Shown piece after piece: positions 36,470 to 44,107 of a stretch of 64,000 nt of DNA (positions within the stretch are counted from its first letter, which is position 1; each line of letters opens with the position of its first letter). Both the position numbers and the translations under genes were made by a program. The stretch spans positions 1 through 64,000 of the forward strand of contig DASTHI010000026.1 of assembly GCA_035718275.1 (NCBI GenBank), given 5' to 3'. The notes beneath the pieces were generated by a model that searched no databases, had not been told where the DNA came from, and was given only the letters and a program-made list of their open reading frames with translations. The DNA is from Pseudolabrys sp035718275 (GTDB taxonomy: Bacteria; Pseudomonadota; Alphaproteobacteria; Rhizobiales; Xanthobacteraceae).

Positions 36470-36664
36470 CTCTAACTCTCTGGTTGGTCCGGAGTTCTGA
36501 CGAGCCGGCAGCCACCTTGCCCTGAGCCTTGGGTCACAGCCCCCAATCCGCACTTCCACGGCAAGCGTGGCTGCCCGTATACCCAAGCAAGGGGGAGAGT
36601 TCAATGGCGGCGCCCACTTAGTCGACACAATGGCCCCGGTTCGGGCATTCGCCTTGGCCAATAC

Positions 36665-36973
36665 CTACCAGCGGTCCTTGTTCACCTCGACAGGGGTGCA
36701 TCCTCGACGGCCGGAAAGCACGCAATCCTGGTTCTTGCGCATCGCTGCCATTGTTTCCGCAAGCCACAGTCCGGCGGCAATCAGTGCGATCACAAAAACA
36801 AATGCCGCAACGTTTACAATCATGCGATGTCGATAGTCGTCCGGTGCCTCGGTACGTTCGTATTGCGCGAGATCGTCCAATGGCGGACGCATTCTCGTAG
36901 CAGGCGAGGGATGTTCCCGCCGGAAGCGGATCACGCGCGGTCGCTCGGATTGTGAACGGTCATTTGCAGACAT
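36665..36973 (-). CDS. Small membrane protein, unknown function
   Basis: About 102 residues from ATG 36973. The N-terminal half is hydrophilic and Arg-rich (RVIRFRREHPSPATRMRPPLDDLAQYERTEAPDDYRH when split across residues 13-50). One membrane helix follows (IVNVAAFVFVIALIAAGLWLA), then a short tail with two Cys (DCVLSGRRGC) that would be periplasmic. It lies 195 bases upstream of acpXL on the same strand. It could be cotranscribed with the VLCFA operon, but nothing ties it to lipid A. Confidence 0.65.
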   Translation of the reverse strand: MSANDRSQSERPRVIRFRREHPSPATRMRPPLDDLAQYERTEAPDDYRHRMIVNVAAFVFVIALIAAGLWLAETMAAMRKNQDCVLSGRRGCTPVEVNKDRW

Positions 36974-37132
36974 AGCTTCAATTCTAGCACGCCGAGGCTT
37001 GCGGCTCGACTCCACTGACTGGTGAAGCTTGAACTTGGTTCCCTGGTGTGCATTCGATTATTGCGCGGACTGGATCGCATGTGATTGTTTGCACGAATCG
37101 AGCGGATTTCTCAGCCAAATTGGAGATCAACA

Positions 37133-37636
37133 ATGAAAACAGGTCCCCTTGCCGCTGTCCTTGCAATGATCTGCATTGGCGGAGCGGCCGTTGCGTGGGC
37201 GGCCGAAACCAAAGTGGGAGACTTGCGCATTTCAGCGGCCTGGGCGCGCGCCACGCCGAAAGGTGCATCGGTCGGCGGGGGTTATTTCACGATTACAAAT
37301 ACGGGCAAGACGCCGGACCGTCTGCTCGGAGGTAATTCGGATGTGTCCAGCCGCTTCGAGCTTCACGAAATGCGCATGGAGAACGACATCATGAAGATGC
37401 GTCCCATATCGCACGGCATCGACATCAAACCGGGGCAGACAATCGAATTCAAGCCCGGGGGCTACCATGTGATGTTCGTCGGGCTGAAAAAGCCGCTGGA
37501 GAAAGGCCAGCACGTAAGCGCGACCCTGCAATTCGAAAAGGCAGGAAAGGTCGTCGTCGACTTCACCGTCGAAAGTATCGGTGCATCGAAGTCCAGCAGG
37601 AGTGGCATGCAGATGGAACATCACCAGGCGCACTAG
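37133..37636 (+). CDS. PCu(A)C-type periplasmic copper chaperone
   Basis: About 167 residues. Signal peptide at residues 1-23 (ending AVAWAAE). The copper-binding set of the PCu(A)C (DUF461) family is present: HEMRMENDIMKMRP (His/Met cluster), then GGYHVMFVGLKKPLEKGQ. These proteins deliver Cu(I) to the CuA site of cytochrome oxidase. A His-rich, Met-containing tail (MQMEHHQAH) probably adds copper binding. The ATG at 37133 has GGAGA eight bases upstream. It stands alone; no Sco or cox genes are adjacent. Confidence 0.9.
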   Translation: MKTGPLAAVLAMICIGGAAVAWAAETKVGDLRISAAWARATPKGASVGGGYFTITNTGKTPDRLLGGNSDVSSRFELHEMRMENDIMKMRPISHGIDIKPGQTIEFKPGGYHVMFVGLKKPLEKGQHVSATLQFEKAGKVVVDFTVESIGASKSSRSGMQMEHHQAH

Positions 37637-37780
37637 CCACTATTCGACGATTGCGTTGCGCAACCAACTTGCACCAGGCGGAATGACCAACTCAGGCGTA
37701 GCTGCATCGGATGCGGCAGCGACGCGGCGAAACCGAAAAAGTCGTTACGCTCGACGAAGCGACCTGCTCCGGTCGGTCGA

Positions 37781-38365
37781 TTACTGCGGTTCCGGAAATG
37801 GCAATGGCGCTTCTTCTGGAGGCTGCATATGGAAAACGTTCAGCGTCATTGATATAAGCGAGTAATAGCCGAGAACGCCGACGAGCTCCACGGTCGCTGA
37901 ATCGCCGAGCAGCGAAGAGACCCGCTTATACGTACGGTCGCTGACCCTCTTTTTCCTGTATAGCTCCTGGATAAAGTCGTAAATCGCCCTTTCGTCCTTT
38001 GGAGCTGATTTTGGCAACCGTCCGCGGCGCAGGTCCTCAATCGTCTTTAATTTTACGCCCGCCTTTTCCGCAATGGAGGCGTGTGCGTACCATTCATATT
38101 GAGCAAGCCACCGCCGTGCTGTGCACAATATTGCGAATTCGGACAGGCGTGCCGGCAGCGCGGTCTTGTACCGACAATGTGCTCCGAGCTTTTGAGCCAG
38201 TTCTCCGAATTCCGGGGCGTGCATCCAGGCGGCAAAAGGACCTCGGGCCGTGATTGCTGCACCCCGTGGACCTGCGCGCAAGCTTTGCAGCAGGGCACGT
38301 TGCTTCTCGCTCATTGCCGTTTCATCGAGCAGGGGTAGGCGTGGCGCAGGGCGCTTTGTCCGCAT
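37781..38365 (-). CDS. Carboxymuconolactone decarboxylase (AhpD-like) family protein
   Basis: About 194 residues from ATG 38365 (AAGGA nine bases upstream). The CMD-fold core is ELAILxxAR-like, here LSEFAILCTARRWLAQYEWYAHASIAEKAG split over residues about 85-115, with YEWYAHA in the region of the usual ExxxH. The AhpD CxxC pair is absent (only one Cys, in LCTAR), so peroxidase activity through that pair is unlikely. The C-terminus ends in a Pro-rich tail (PPEEAPLPFPEPQ). Function unknown. Confidence 0.8.
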   Translation of the reverse strand: MRTKRPAPRLPLLDETAMSEKQRALLQSLRAGPRGAAITARGPFAAWMHAPEFGELAQKLGAHCRYKTALPARLSEFAILCTARRWLAQYEWYAHASIAEKAGVKLKTIEDLRRGRLPKSAPKDERAIYDFIQELYRKKRVSDRTYKRVSSLLGDSATVELVGVLGYYSLISMTLNVFHMQPPEEAPLPFPEPQ

Positions 38366-38494
38366 GGCATTTTCCTTGCAAGTTAGCGGTCGGGTGTGAA
38401 TCAAAAGAACCAAATGGAAATTCGTCGATTGGTGGCTAATATTGTTGAGATTTGCAAATCCAAATGCAAAAAATGTGCTTTCGGAGCAGCCGCT

Positions 38495-38854
38495 ATGGCT
38501 CTGCTGTTAAAATCGTTGCTTGCGACAATTTGGGCTCTCGCCTTCACTTGCCCGGTATTGGCCGACGCGATCGACGGAAATTGGTGCCACAATGACGGAC
38601 GGCACTTTTCGATTCGTGGCCGCGAAATCGTGACGCCGGGCGGTGCGACCATGATCGGTGATTATAGCCGCCATTGGTTCTCGTATGTGGTACCCGTCCC
38701 GGAGCCGGGAGCTGGCAACACGATTTTCATGACCTTGATGAATGAGAACACAATCCATTTGAAAAGAGAGCCGATCGCCGCAAGCTACGAGGTGTGGGTG
38801 CGATGTTCGCCTTCAATCAGCGCCATTTCATCCTGGCCCAGTCTCCAAGGCTGA
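38495..38854 (+). CDS. Small secreted protein, unknown function
   Basis: About 119 residues. ATG 38495 was chosen because it gives a signal peptide (about 25 residues ending VLADA) and has GGAG nine bases upstream; in-frame starts at 38396 and 38414 would add a Cys/Lys-rich stretch. The mature protein starts IDGNWCHNDGRHFSIRG and continues with IVTPGG, FSYVVPVPE and FMTLMNENTIHL. This looks like a small beta-rich periplasmic family common in Bradyrhizobium relatives, with no known role. The end may extend past the family's usual boundary. Confidence 0.6.
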   Translation: MALLLKSLLATIWALAFTCPVLADAIDGNWCHNDGRHFSIRGREIVTPGGATMIGDYSRHWFSYVVPVPEPGAGNTIFMTLMNENTIHLKREPIAASYEVWVRCSPSISAISSWPSLQG

Positions 38855-38900
38855 CTTCGGTCTCCAGCGCACTGCAAGCTCGCGACGCGACACGACGGCG

Positions 38901-39380
38901 TTACTTGCCGCGCTCGCGTTTGCTGGCGTCTTTTGAATGAGACGACCGGCGAGTTATGTGCCTCTCGGTCATTTCGGCGCGGGCTCGGCACTCTTCATGC
39001 AGCGACTGAAGTTCATCGTCGCTCATATCTTCGATCGCGGCGAATTTGTTTTCGGCGCCCTTCATCGCAAGCACGAGTTCCGACAATTTCAACTGAATGG
39101 CCATGGTATCGCGATTTTGCGTGTTCTGAATCAGGAATACCATGAGAAACGTGACGATTGTGGTCCCCGTGTTGATCACGAGTTGCCAAGTATCGCTGTA
39201 GTTGAAGAATGGTCCGGAAACGATCCACCCTGCAACAACCGCGACGGCTAGCAGGAATGTAACGGGATGGCCGCTCCACGCGGAGGTCGCATGTGCAAAT
39301 TGCGAAAACCGCTGGGTCAGTTCGGACGCAACGGACGTGGATACGCCGTCGTTTTGATTATTGGCTTTGCTGGCTTTCAT
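38901..39380 (-). CDS. Low-affinity iron permease-like membrane protein
   Basis: About 159 residues from ATG 39380 (GGGGAG eight bases upstream). The motif block FAHATSAWSGHPVTFLLAVAVV, WQLVINTGTTIVTFLMVFLIQNTQNRD is typical of the low-affinity iron permease (Fet4-like, DUF) family seen in bacteria, with two to three membrane segments. The C-terminal helix is charged and coiled-coil like (LKLSELVLAMKGAENKF, DELQSLHEECRAR), ending in a basic tail. Iron transport is not proven for bacterial members. An EcfG-type promoter lies 44 bases upstream. Confidence 0.85.
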   Translation of the reverse strand: MKASKANNQNDGVSTSVASELTQRFSQFAHATSAWSGHPVTFLLAVAVVAGWIVSGPFFNYSDTWQLVINTGTTIVTFLMVFLIQNTQNRDTMAIQLKLSELVLAMKGAENKFAAIEDMSDDELQSLHEECRARAEMTERHITRRSSHSKDASKRERGK

Positions 39381-39423
39381 TTCTTTATCTCCCCGGCAAA
39401 TCCCCCGCTTAGGCGACAACGAA

Positions 39424-39449
39424 AACGCGCGGCTTCGATGCGGTGTTCC
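39424..39449 (-). promoter_or_regulatory. Candidate EcfG promoter for the iron permease-like gene
   Basis: On the minus strand GGAAC (plus 39445-39449), 17 bases, then CGTT (plus 39424-39427). This matches the general stress sigma factor consensus GGAAC-N16/17-CGTT exactly. It ends 43 bases before the start codon at 39380 and points the right way. Confidence 0.75.
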
Positions 39450-39499
39450 ATCAGCCGTGTTGGGCGAGCAACGCCTTTGAATACGAATGCGCGTGCCAG

Positions 39500-39524
39500 G
39501 GAACCGGTAACCGCGTCGCACGTT
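39500..39524 (+). promoter_or_regulatory. Candidate EcfG promoter for the DUF892 gene
   Basis: GGAAC at 39500-39504, 16 bases, then CGTT at 39521-39524, an exact match to the EcfG consensus, 47 bases before the ATG at 39572. Divergent from the site for the iron permease-like gene. Confidence 0.75.
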
Positions 39525-39571
39525 GCGGGACATGCCAGGCACATACTGAATTCACATTGGGAGACCCAGCC

Positions 39572-40060
39572 ATGAAGACTATGGAAGATATGTTCCACGC
39601 CCTCTTGCAGGACGTCTACTACGCCGAAAAGCAGCTCACCAAAGCACTTCCCAAAATGGCCAAGGAAGCCGACGACAGCGAGCTAAAAAAGGCTTTCAGC
39701 GACCACCTGAAGGAAACAGAAGGACATATCGACCGCCTGGAAAAAGCATTCGAGATGATCGACAAGCCGGCTCGCGGCAAGAAATGTGAAGCGATCATCG
39801 GAATTATCGACGAAGGAAAGGAGATGATGGAGGAGGCCGAAGACGAGCAAATACTCGATGCAGGGCTGATTGCGTCCGGCCAGGCCGCTGAACACTACGA
39901 AATTGCCCGGTATGGCACGCTTTGTGCCTGGGCAAAGCTGATGGGAAAGCCGCAACTAGCGAAATTGCTGCATGAAACCCTCGAGGAAGAAAAACACGCC
40001 GATGAATTGCTGACCCAGATTGCGGAGAAATCGGTCAACGAACAGGCGCTCAGCGCCTGA
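39572..40060 (+). CDS. DUF892 (YciE/YciF) ferritin-like protein
   Basis: About 162 residues, all helical, from ATG 39572. The DUF892 hallmarks are MFHALLQDVYYAEKQLTKALPKMA, FSDHLKETEGHIDRLEKAF and LHETLEEEKHADELL, which carry the Glu and His ligands of a di-iron ferritin-like four-helix bundle. Such proteins are induced by stress and starvation in many bacteria; the exact reaction is unknown. The EcfG promoter at 39500-39524 fits this. The 3' end overlaps the ligD stop on the other strand by 11 bases. Confidence 0.9.
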   Translation: MKTMEDMFHALLQDVYYAEKQLTKALPKMAKEADDSELKKAFSDHLKETEGHIDRLEKAFEMIDKPARGKKCEAIIGIIDEGKEMMEEAEDEQILDAGLIASGQAAEHYEIARYGTLCAWAKLMGKPQLAKLLHETLEEEKHADELLTQIAEKSVNEQALSA

Positions 40061-42734
40061 ATGGCTTGGGGCGCCGAACACCGCTCAATGACATCCGTTT
40101 CGGATCGGGAAGAGGCTGCTTAATGCGACCGATCCCAGCCCAGGGATCTTTGCGCAAGCGCGACAAGCGGGACTGCAGATTTCCGACTGTGTACTGGCTT
40201 GCGGATTTCAGGTTGCCGAGCTCCGACCAGTCGACCGGCACTGAAACCGGTGCACCCGGGCGTGCGCGAGTCGAGTAAGGTGCAACAGCAGTCGCCTCGC
40301 GGCTATTGCGCAGATAATCTACGAATATGCGATTGGTGCGCCGGCTTTTGCTAGCGGTCGAGATATAGCGCTCGGGAGAGTCCGCCTCCATCGAAGTGGC
40401 AATCGCGCGGGTAAAATCCTTTGCCTCTTCCCACGGTGTCGGCGAAATCGGCAGCACGACGTGCAGACCCTTGCCGCCGGAGGTTTTGACGAAACTCCTG
40501 AGTTTCAAATCAGAAAGCCGCTTGTGCACTTCCCGGGCTGCGGAAACGACATCTCTCCATCCGGTCCCGGGTCCCGGATCGAGATCGAAGACGAGTCGAT
40601 CAGCGCGTTCCCGATCATCGATAGTCGTGCCCCGTGTATGAATCTCAAGAACTCCGCCCTGCACGAGAGCGATCAAGCCATCGAGATCATCGATGGAAAT
40701 GATGTTGTCGCCTTTTTCCTCAACAAGATGCAGATGTTGGACCGGAATACCTGCGCGTGCATGCTTTTGAAAAAAGCATTGGCCTAGATCTGATCCCTCC
40801 GGGCAACGCACGAGTGCCAGCGGTCGCCTGACCAAATGTGGCTTCATCCATGTCCAGATCTGAGCATAAAAATCGGCCAGGTCGCGTTTGGTTACGCCGG
40901 CGTCTTCCCAATACAGACGCTCCGGGTGCGTGAGCCGGACTCCGGCAACTGTCGTTTCTTTGCTTTTCTGAGGTGTGCTGCGCTTGACTTCCGATCGGCT
41001 GACCGCCGGGGAGGCTTTTTCACGTACGACCTCTGTTGCCGACTTGTCCTCTCGGATGCCCTGGAATGATGCCTGCCGTATTCGACCGCCATGGGTCCAT
41101 CCATGGAAATCGACTTCGACCACCATTCGGGGTTCTACCCATATCGGCTCGCGAACGCCTCGTTCCTCTGCGGGCAGCGGCTGGAATGGCGACCTGTCGG
41201 TTCTCAACTTCATGAGCTTCCGAAACAGGCTGCGGGCCGTCTCGTGGGTAAAGCCGGTTCCGGTGCGGCCGGCATAGTGCAATTTGCCGTTCTCGTGAAA
41301 ACCAAGGACCAAGGCACCCACCGCATGAGCATCTGCAGTGGAGGGCACGACACCGGCAACGACAAATTCCTGTCGGTCGGAACATTTGGTCTTCACCCAG
41401 TCGCGTCCTCGGCCCGAACGATAAGGAGAATCAGCGAGCTTCGATACGATTCCTTCCAACCCCAACTTGCACGCGTGACGAAGGAGAGTGGTTCCGGACC
41501 CGGTCAGAGACTCGCTCAGCCTCAAAGGGCCTGGAGCAGAAATCCCTCTGAGCAGTTTGCTCAGCGCCTGTTTGCGGAGGGTCAATGGCTCGGGCTTGAG
41601 ATCGGCGCCGTCCAGATGCAGTAAATCGAACGCGTAGAGCGCCATACGATCGTATCGTCCGGACTTCAGGTCCTGTTGCAGCAGCGAAAAACTGGAAATG
41701 CCGTCATCGCCCTCGGCAACCACCTCTCCATCGATGATGGCGCTGGCAGCCGGTAACTTGGCGATCGCGCGCGCGATTGTTGGAAATTTATGGGTCCAGT
41801 CGAGGCCCTTGCGCGTCAGCAGTTTTACATTACCTCGGTCCAGCCGAGCCTGAATGCGATAGCCGTCAAATTTGATTTCGTGGATCCATTGCTCGGTCGA
41901 GGGCGCCTTATCGGTTAAAGTTGCAAGGCAGGGCTCGACGAACGAAGGCAGTGGGGCTCGATGCGCCGTTTTCGATCGGGTGTCATCGGCTCTCGATCTT
42001 CGGACTTGGACGTTGGAATTGGCAGGCGCCGTGGCGCTCCTTTTCTTTCGGGCGATCTTTTTCCTTGCTGTTTTTGGAGTGGAATTTTTCGCTGTTTTTT
42101 CAAGCGCAGGAGGAGCCGGCTGCGATCGATTGCTGTGCCAGATTCTCTTTGGGTTGCTGGCAATTTCTTCCAGTGATCGGCCGGTCGCAACGGAAAGGGG
42201 CTGCTCTTCCAAAATATCCTTGTCGCGGGCCGAACGCTCGGCGTCGTCATGCTGCTTTATGAGCAGCCAGTTGTCTCGTTTTTCTCCAGGGCGCCGGTGC
42301 ATCCGCACGAGATGCCAGCCGCCCGAAAGTTTTTTACCTTCAAGCCGGAAAGAAAGATGCCCTTTTGCCAAGCCTTTATGGGGATCATTTTCCGGAAACC
42401 AGCGCCCGCGATCCCAGATCAGCACAGTGCCGCCGCCATATTCACCTTCGGGGATCGTGCCTTCAAACTTGTTATACTCAATGGGGTGATCTTCGACTTG
42501 TACGGCGAGGCGCTTCTCGCCCGGCACAAGGCTCGGCCCTCTGGTCACGGCCCAGCTTTTCATGACACCGTCGAGCTCTAGCCGCAGGTCGTAATGCAGG
42601 CGCCGTGCGGCATGTTTTTGGATGACAAACGCGTTGCCTCGCCTGCGCTCGACCTTTCCCTTTGGCTCCCTCGTTACGTCAAAGTGCCGCTTTCCACGGT
42701 AGGTCTTCAGATCAGGTCTGGGAGACTTGGGCAT
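40050..42734 (-). CDS. ligD: ATP-dependent DNA ligase D (phosphoesterase, ligase and polymerase)
   Basis: About 894 residues from ATG 42734. Three domains in order: phosphoesterase (about 20-180; KHAARRLHYDLRLELDG), ATP ligase (about 260-580; nucleotidyl Lys288 in IKFDGYRIQ), and a primase-like polymerase (about 610-890; ERLYWEDAGVTKRDLADFY, FDLDPGPGTGWRDVV). Together with Ku it repairs double-strand breaks by non-homologous end joining. A Lys/Arg-rich linker (about 235-285) separates the first two domains. No ku gene is in the window. It lies in the stress island without a recognisable EcfG site; the start is 160 bases from the DUF1328 gene on the other strand. Confidence 0.94.
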   Translation of the reverse strand: MPKSPRPDLKTYRGKRHFDVTREPKGKVERRRGNAFVIQKHAARRLHYDLRLELDGVMKSWAVTRGPSLVPGEKRLAVQVEDHPIEYNKFEGTIPEGEYGGGTVLIWDRGRWFPENDPHKGLAKGHLSFRLEGKKLSGGWHLVRMHRRPGEKRDNWLLIKQHDDAERSARDKDILEEQPLSVATGRSLEEIASNPKRIWHSNRSQPAPPALEKTAKNSTPKTARKKIARKKRSATAPANSNVQVRRSRADDTRSKTAHRAPLPSFVEPCLATLTDKAPSTEQWIHEIKFDGYRIQARLDRGNVKLLTRKGLDWTHKFPTIARAIAKLPAASAIIDGEVVAEGDDGISSFSLLQQDLKSGRYDRMALYAFDLLHLDGADLKPEPLTLRKQALSKLLRGISAPGPLRLSESLTGSGTTLLRHACKLGLEGIVSKLADSPYRSGRGRDWVKTKCSDRQEFVVAGVVPSTADAHAVGALVLGFHENGKLHYAGRTGTGFTHETARSLFRKLMKLRTDRSPFQPLPAEERGVREPIWVEPRMVVEVDFHGWTHGGRIRQASFQGIREDKSATEVVREKASPAVSRSEVKRSTPQKSKETTVAGVRLTHPERLYWEDAGVTKRDLADFYAQIWTWMKPHLVRRPLALVRCPEGSDLGQCFFQKHARAGIPVQHLHLVEEKGDNIISIDDLDGLIALVQGGVLEIHTRGTTIDDRERADRLVFDLDPGPGTGWRDVVSAAREVHKRLSDLKLRSFVKTSGGKGLHVVLPISPTPWEEAKDFTRAIATSMEADSPERYISTASKSRRTNRIFVDYLRNSREATAVAPYSTRARPGAPVSVPVDWSELGNLKSASQYTVGNLQSRLSRLRKDPWAGIGRIKQPLPDPKRMSLSGVRRPKPFRR

Positions 42735-42823
42735 GGCGTTTGCTCGCTCGTCGCGGTCGCTTTTCACGCCACGCATCGTCCTCTCTGATCGTGCACTGAA
42801 TCGCAGATAGGTCCGCCTGAAGT

Positions 42824-42849
42824 GGAACCCTGAGCGCCGACCTGACGTT
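42824..42849 (+). promoter_or_regulatory. Candidate EcfG promoter for the DUF1328 gene
   Basis: GGAAC at 42824-42828, 17 bases, CGTT at 42846-42849, an exact consensus match 44 bases before the ATG at 42894. Confidence 0.75.
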
Positions 42850-42893
42850 TCTGTTGCCGGGAGGCCTTCGGGCCACAAACAAGCGAGGTCCTC

Positions 42894-43073
42894 ATGCTGG
42901 GTTGGGCAATTACGTTTCTCATCATCGCGCTGGTTGCGGCCCTATTAGGGTTCGGCATGATAGCAGGAGTTGCTATCGAGGCGGCGAAGATCGTTTTCTT
43001 CGTTGCAATTGCATTGTTCGCAATTTCGGTGATCGCCGGGCTGATACGAGGCCGCAGGCCGACCGTTCCATAG
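42894..43073 (+). CDS. DUF1328 small membrane protein
   Basis: A 59-residue hydrophobic protein starting MLGWAITFLIIALVAALLGF and ending IRGRRPTVP, the DUF1328 (YtjA-like) pattern of two short helices. Such proteins are stress-induced in several bacteria and have no known molecular role. GCGAGG lies eight bases upstream of the ATG. A Rho-independent terminator follows closely. Too short to be found by length-limited gene calling, but the EcfG promoter, ribosome site and terminator make it secure. Confidence 0.88.
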   Translation: MLGWAITFLIIALVAALLGFGMIAGVAIEAAKIVFFVAIALFAISVIAGLIRGRRPTVP

Positions 43074-43090
43074 ACGGGCGGGACAACGAC

Positions 43091-43130
43091 AAAAAACCCC
43101 GTGCGACTCGCGTCGTGCGGGGGTTTTTTT
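43091..43130. terminator. Bidirectional Rho-independent terminator
   Basis: AAAAAACCCC at 43091-43100, then a hairpin that pairs CCCCGTGCGA with TCGTGCGGGG (two G-U pairs) around a six-base loop, then seven T. The A and T runs on either side make it work both ways, ending DUF1328 on the plus strand and ecfG on the minus strand. Confidence 0.88.
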
Positions 43131-43147
43131 ATCCGAACTGCCAATTG

Positions 43148-43693
43148 CTACTCGCCGCTTGCCAGAACGGCTCGCGTCGTTTCGTCAGGTCCAAAATCCT
43201 CGGCGCTGTTTACGTGCAGCAGCTCGGCCAAACGTGTGCGCGCCCGATTGACGCGCGATTTGATCGTTCCGACAGCGCAGCCGCAAATTCCCGCCGCTTC
43301 TTCGTAGGAAAATCCCGAGGCGCCGACGAGAATGAGTGCTTCGCGCTGGTCCGAGGGCAACTGTGCCAATGCTTCACGGAATTCCCTGAACTCCACATGA
43401 CCGTATTGATCCGGCTGCGACTTCAGCGACTCTGCATGATGGCCGTCACTGTCTTCGACCTCGCGTCTTCGCTTGCGATACTCGGAGCGGAAATGATTGC
43501 GCAGGATCGTGAAGAGCCAGGCCGACATGTTCGTACCCGGCTGAAAGGACTCGATATTTGCTAAAGCGCGGAGAAGAGTTTCCTGTACGAGATCGTCAGC
43601 GCGGTCAACGTTCCCGCACAATGAGATGGCAAACGCGCGGAGGCTTGGCACCGCACCGAGAACGGCTTTGCGGACGGACTCGTCCATCGGCAT
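43148..43693 (-). CDS. ecfG: General stress response sigma factor EcfG
   Basis: A 181-residue extracytoplasmic-function sigma factor. Region 2 reads DRADDLVQETLLRALANIESFQPGTNMSAWLFTILRN, and region 4 reads LPSDQREALILVGASGFSYEEAAGICGCAVGTIKSRVNRAR (each split here for length). The GTNMSAWLFTILRNHFRSEYRKRRRE block is typical of EcfG (ECF15). Its first base overlaps the nepR stop (TAATG), so it is translationally coupled. EcfG directs RNA polymerase to GGAAC-N16/17-CGTT promoters when NepR is taken away by phosphorylated PhyR. Confidence 0.95.
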   Translation of the reverse strand: MPMDESVRKAVLGAVPSLRAFAISLCGNVDRADDLVQETLLRALANIESFQPGTNMSAWLFTILRNHFRSEYRKRRREVEDSDGHHAESLKSQPDQYGHVEFREFREALAQLPSDQREALILVGASGFSYEEAAGICGCAVGTIKSRVNRARTRLAELLHVNSAEDFGPDETTRAVLASGE

Positions 43694-43917
43694 TAGTGCC
43701 CATCCTTTTTTCCATCACCCTCGAGGCGATTTATGAGTTCAGCAAACCGCTCGGGGACACCCTGGTTCACGACTTCGTCGTACATAGCCCTGAGTTGCTG
43801 CCCAAGCCGCGCCTGGACGTCTCTGCCAAGCTTTGCCGGCTTCGCGCTGCTTTTCTTGCTCCGGGTTGCCGCCGCTTCCATTGGATTTTGTTGTCCCACG
43901 GGCTTTCGTTCGTTCAT
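43693..43917 (-). CDS. nepR: Anti-sigma factor NepR
   Basis: A 74-residue protein with a disordered N-terminus (Lys/Ala-rich, residues 1-30) and two helices of the NepR type: VQARLGQQLRAMYDEVVNQGVPERFAELI. It binds and holds EcfG in unstressed cells and is released to PhyR. Its gene immediately precedes ecfG, sharing the TAATG overlap. A near-consensus EcfG promoter (-10 GGTT) lies upstream, giving positive feedback. Confidence 0.93.
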   Translation of the reverse strand: MNERKPVGQQNPMEAAATRSKKSSAKPAKLGRDVQARLGQQLRAMYDEVVNQGVPERFAELINRLEGDGKKDGH

Positions 43918-43975
43918 CTTTCACCCCACCTCCGAGGCCCTGGGTAGGCTCCGGTTGCCCCCTTGGTTCTGTCAA

Positions 43976-44000
43976 AACCTTTGACCTCGCAGATGGTTCC
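43976..44000 (-). promoter_or_regulatory. Candidate EcfG promoter for nepR-ecfG
   Basis: On the minus strand GGAAC (plus 43996-44000), 16 bases, then GGTT (plus 43976-43979), one base from the CGTT consensus, 58 bases before the nepR start. It is back to back with the phyR promoter. Confidence 0.7.
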
Positions 44001-44008
44001 TCCATAAC

Positions 44009-44033
44009 GGAACTTTTTTGCGACAATGGCGTT
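44009..44033 (+). promoter_or_regulatory. Candidate EcfG promoter for phyR
   Basis: GGAAC at 44009-44013, 16 bases, CGTT at 44030-44033, exact match. The TTG start of phyR lies 74 bases downstream. Confidence 0.78.
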
Positions 44034-44107
44034 GGGGCGCTACAGGTCGATCGGGAGCGACGGGGTGGCAGCCCCGATCGTTGCGTCGCCACATTCGGGA
44101 GGGATTC

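Noticed and set aside
36470..36661. 64-codon upstream extension of acpXL
   Set aside because: No ACP-like residues; AcpXL proteins begin at the internal Met at 36469, and the extension is Arg/Pro-rich.
42734..42893. EcfG promoter for ligD
   Set aside because: No GGAAC on the minus strand in this region; the only site belongs to the DUF1328 gene on the plus strand.
43693..44107. Coding extension of phyR upstream of TTG 44108
   Set aside because: Residues are unlike PhyR and the segment contains the EcfG promoter.
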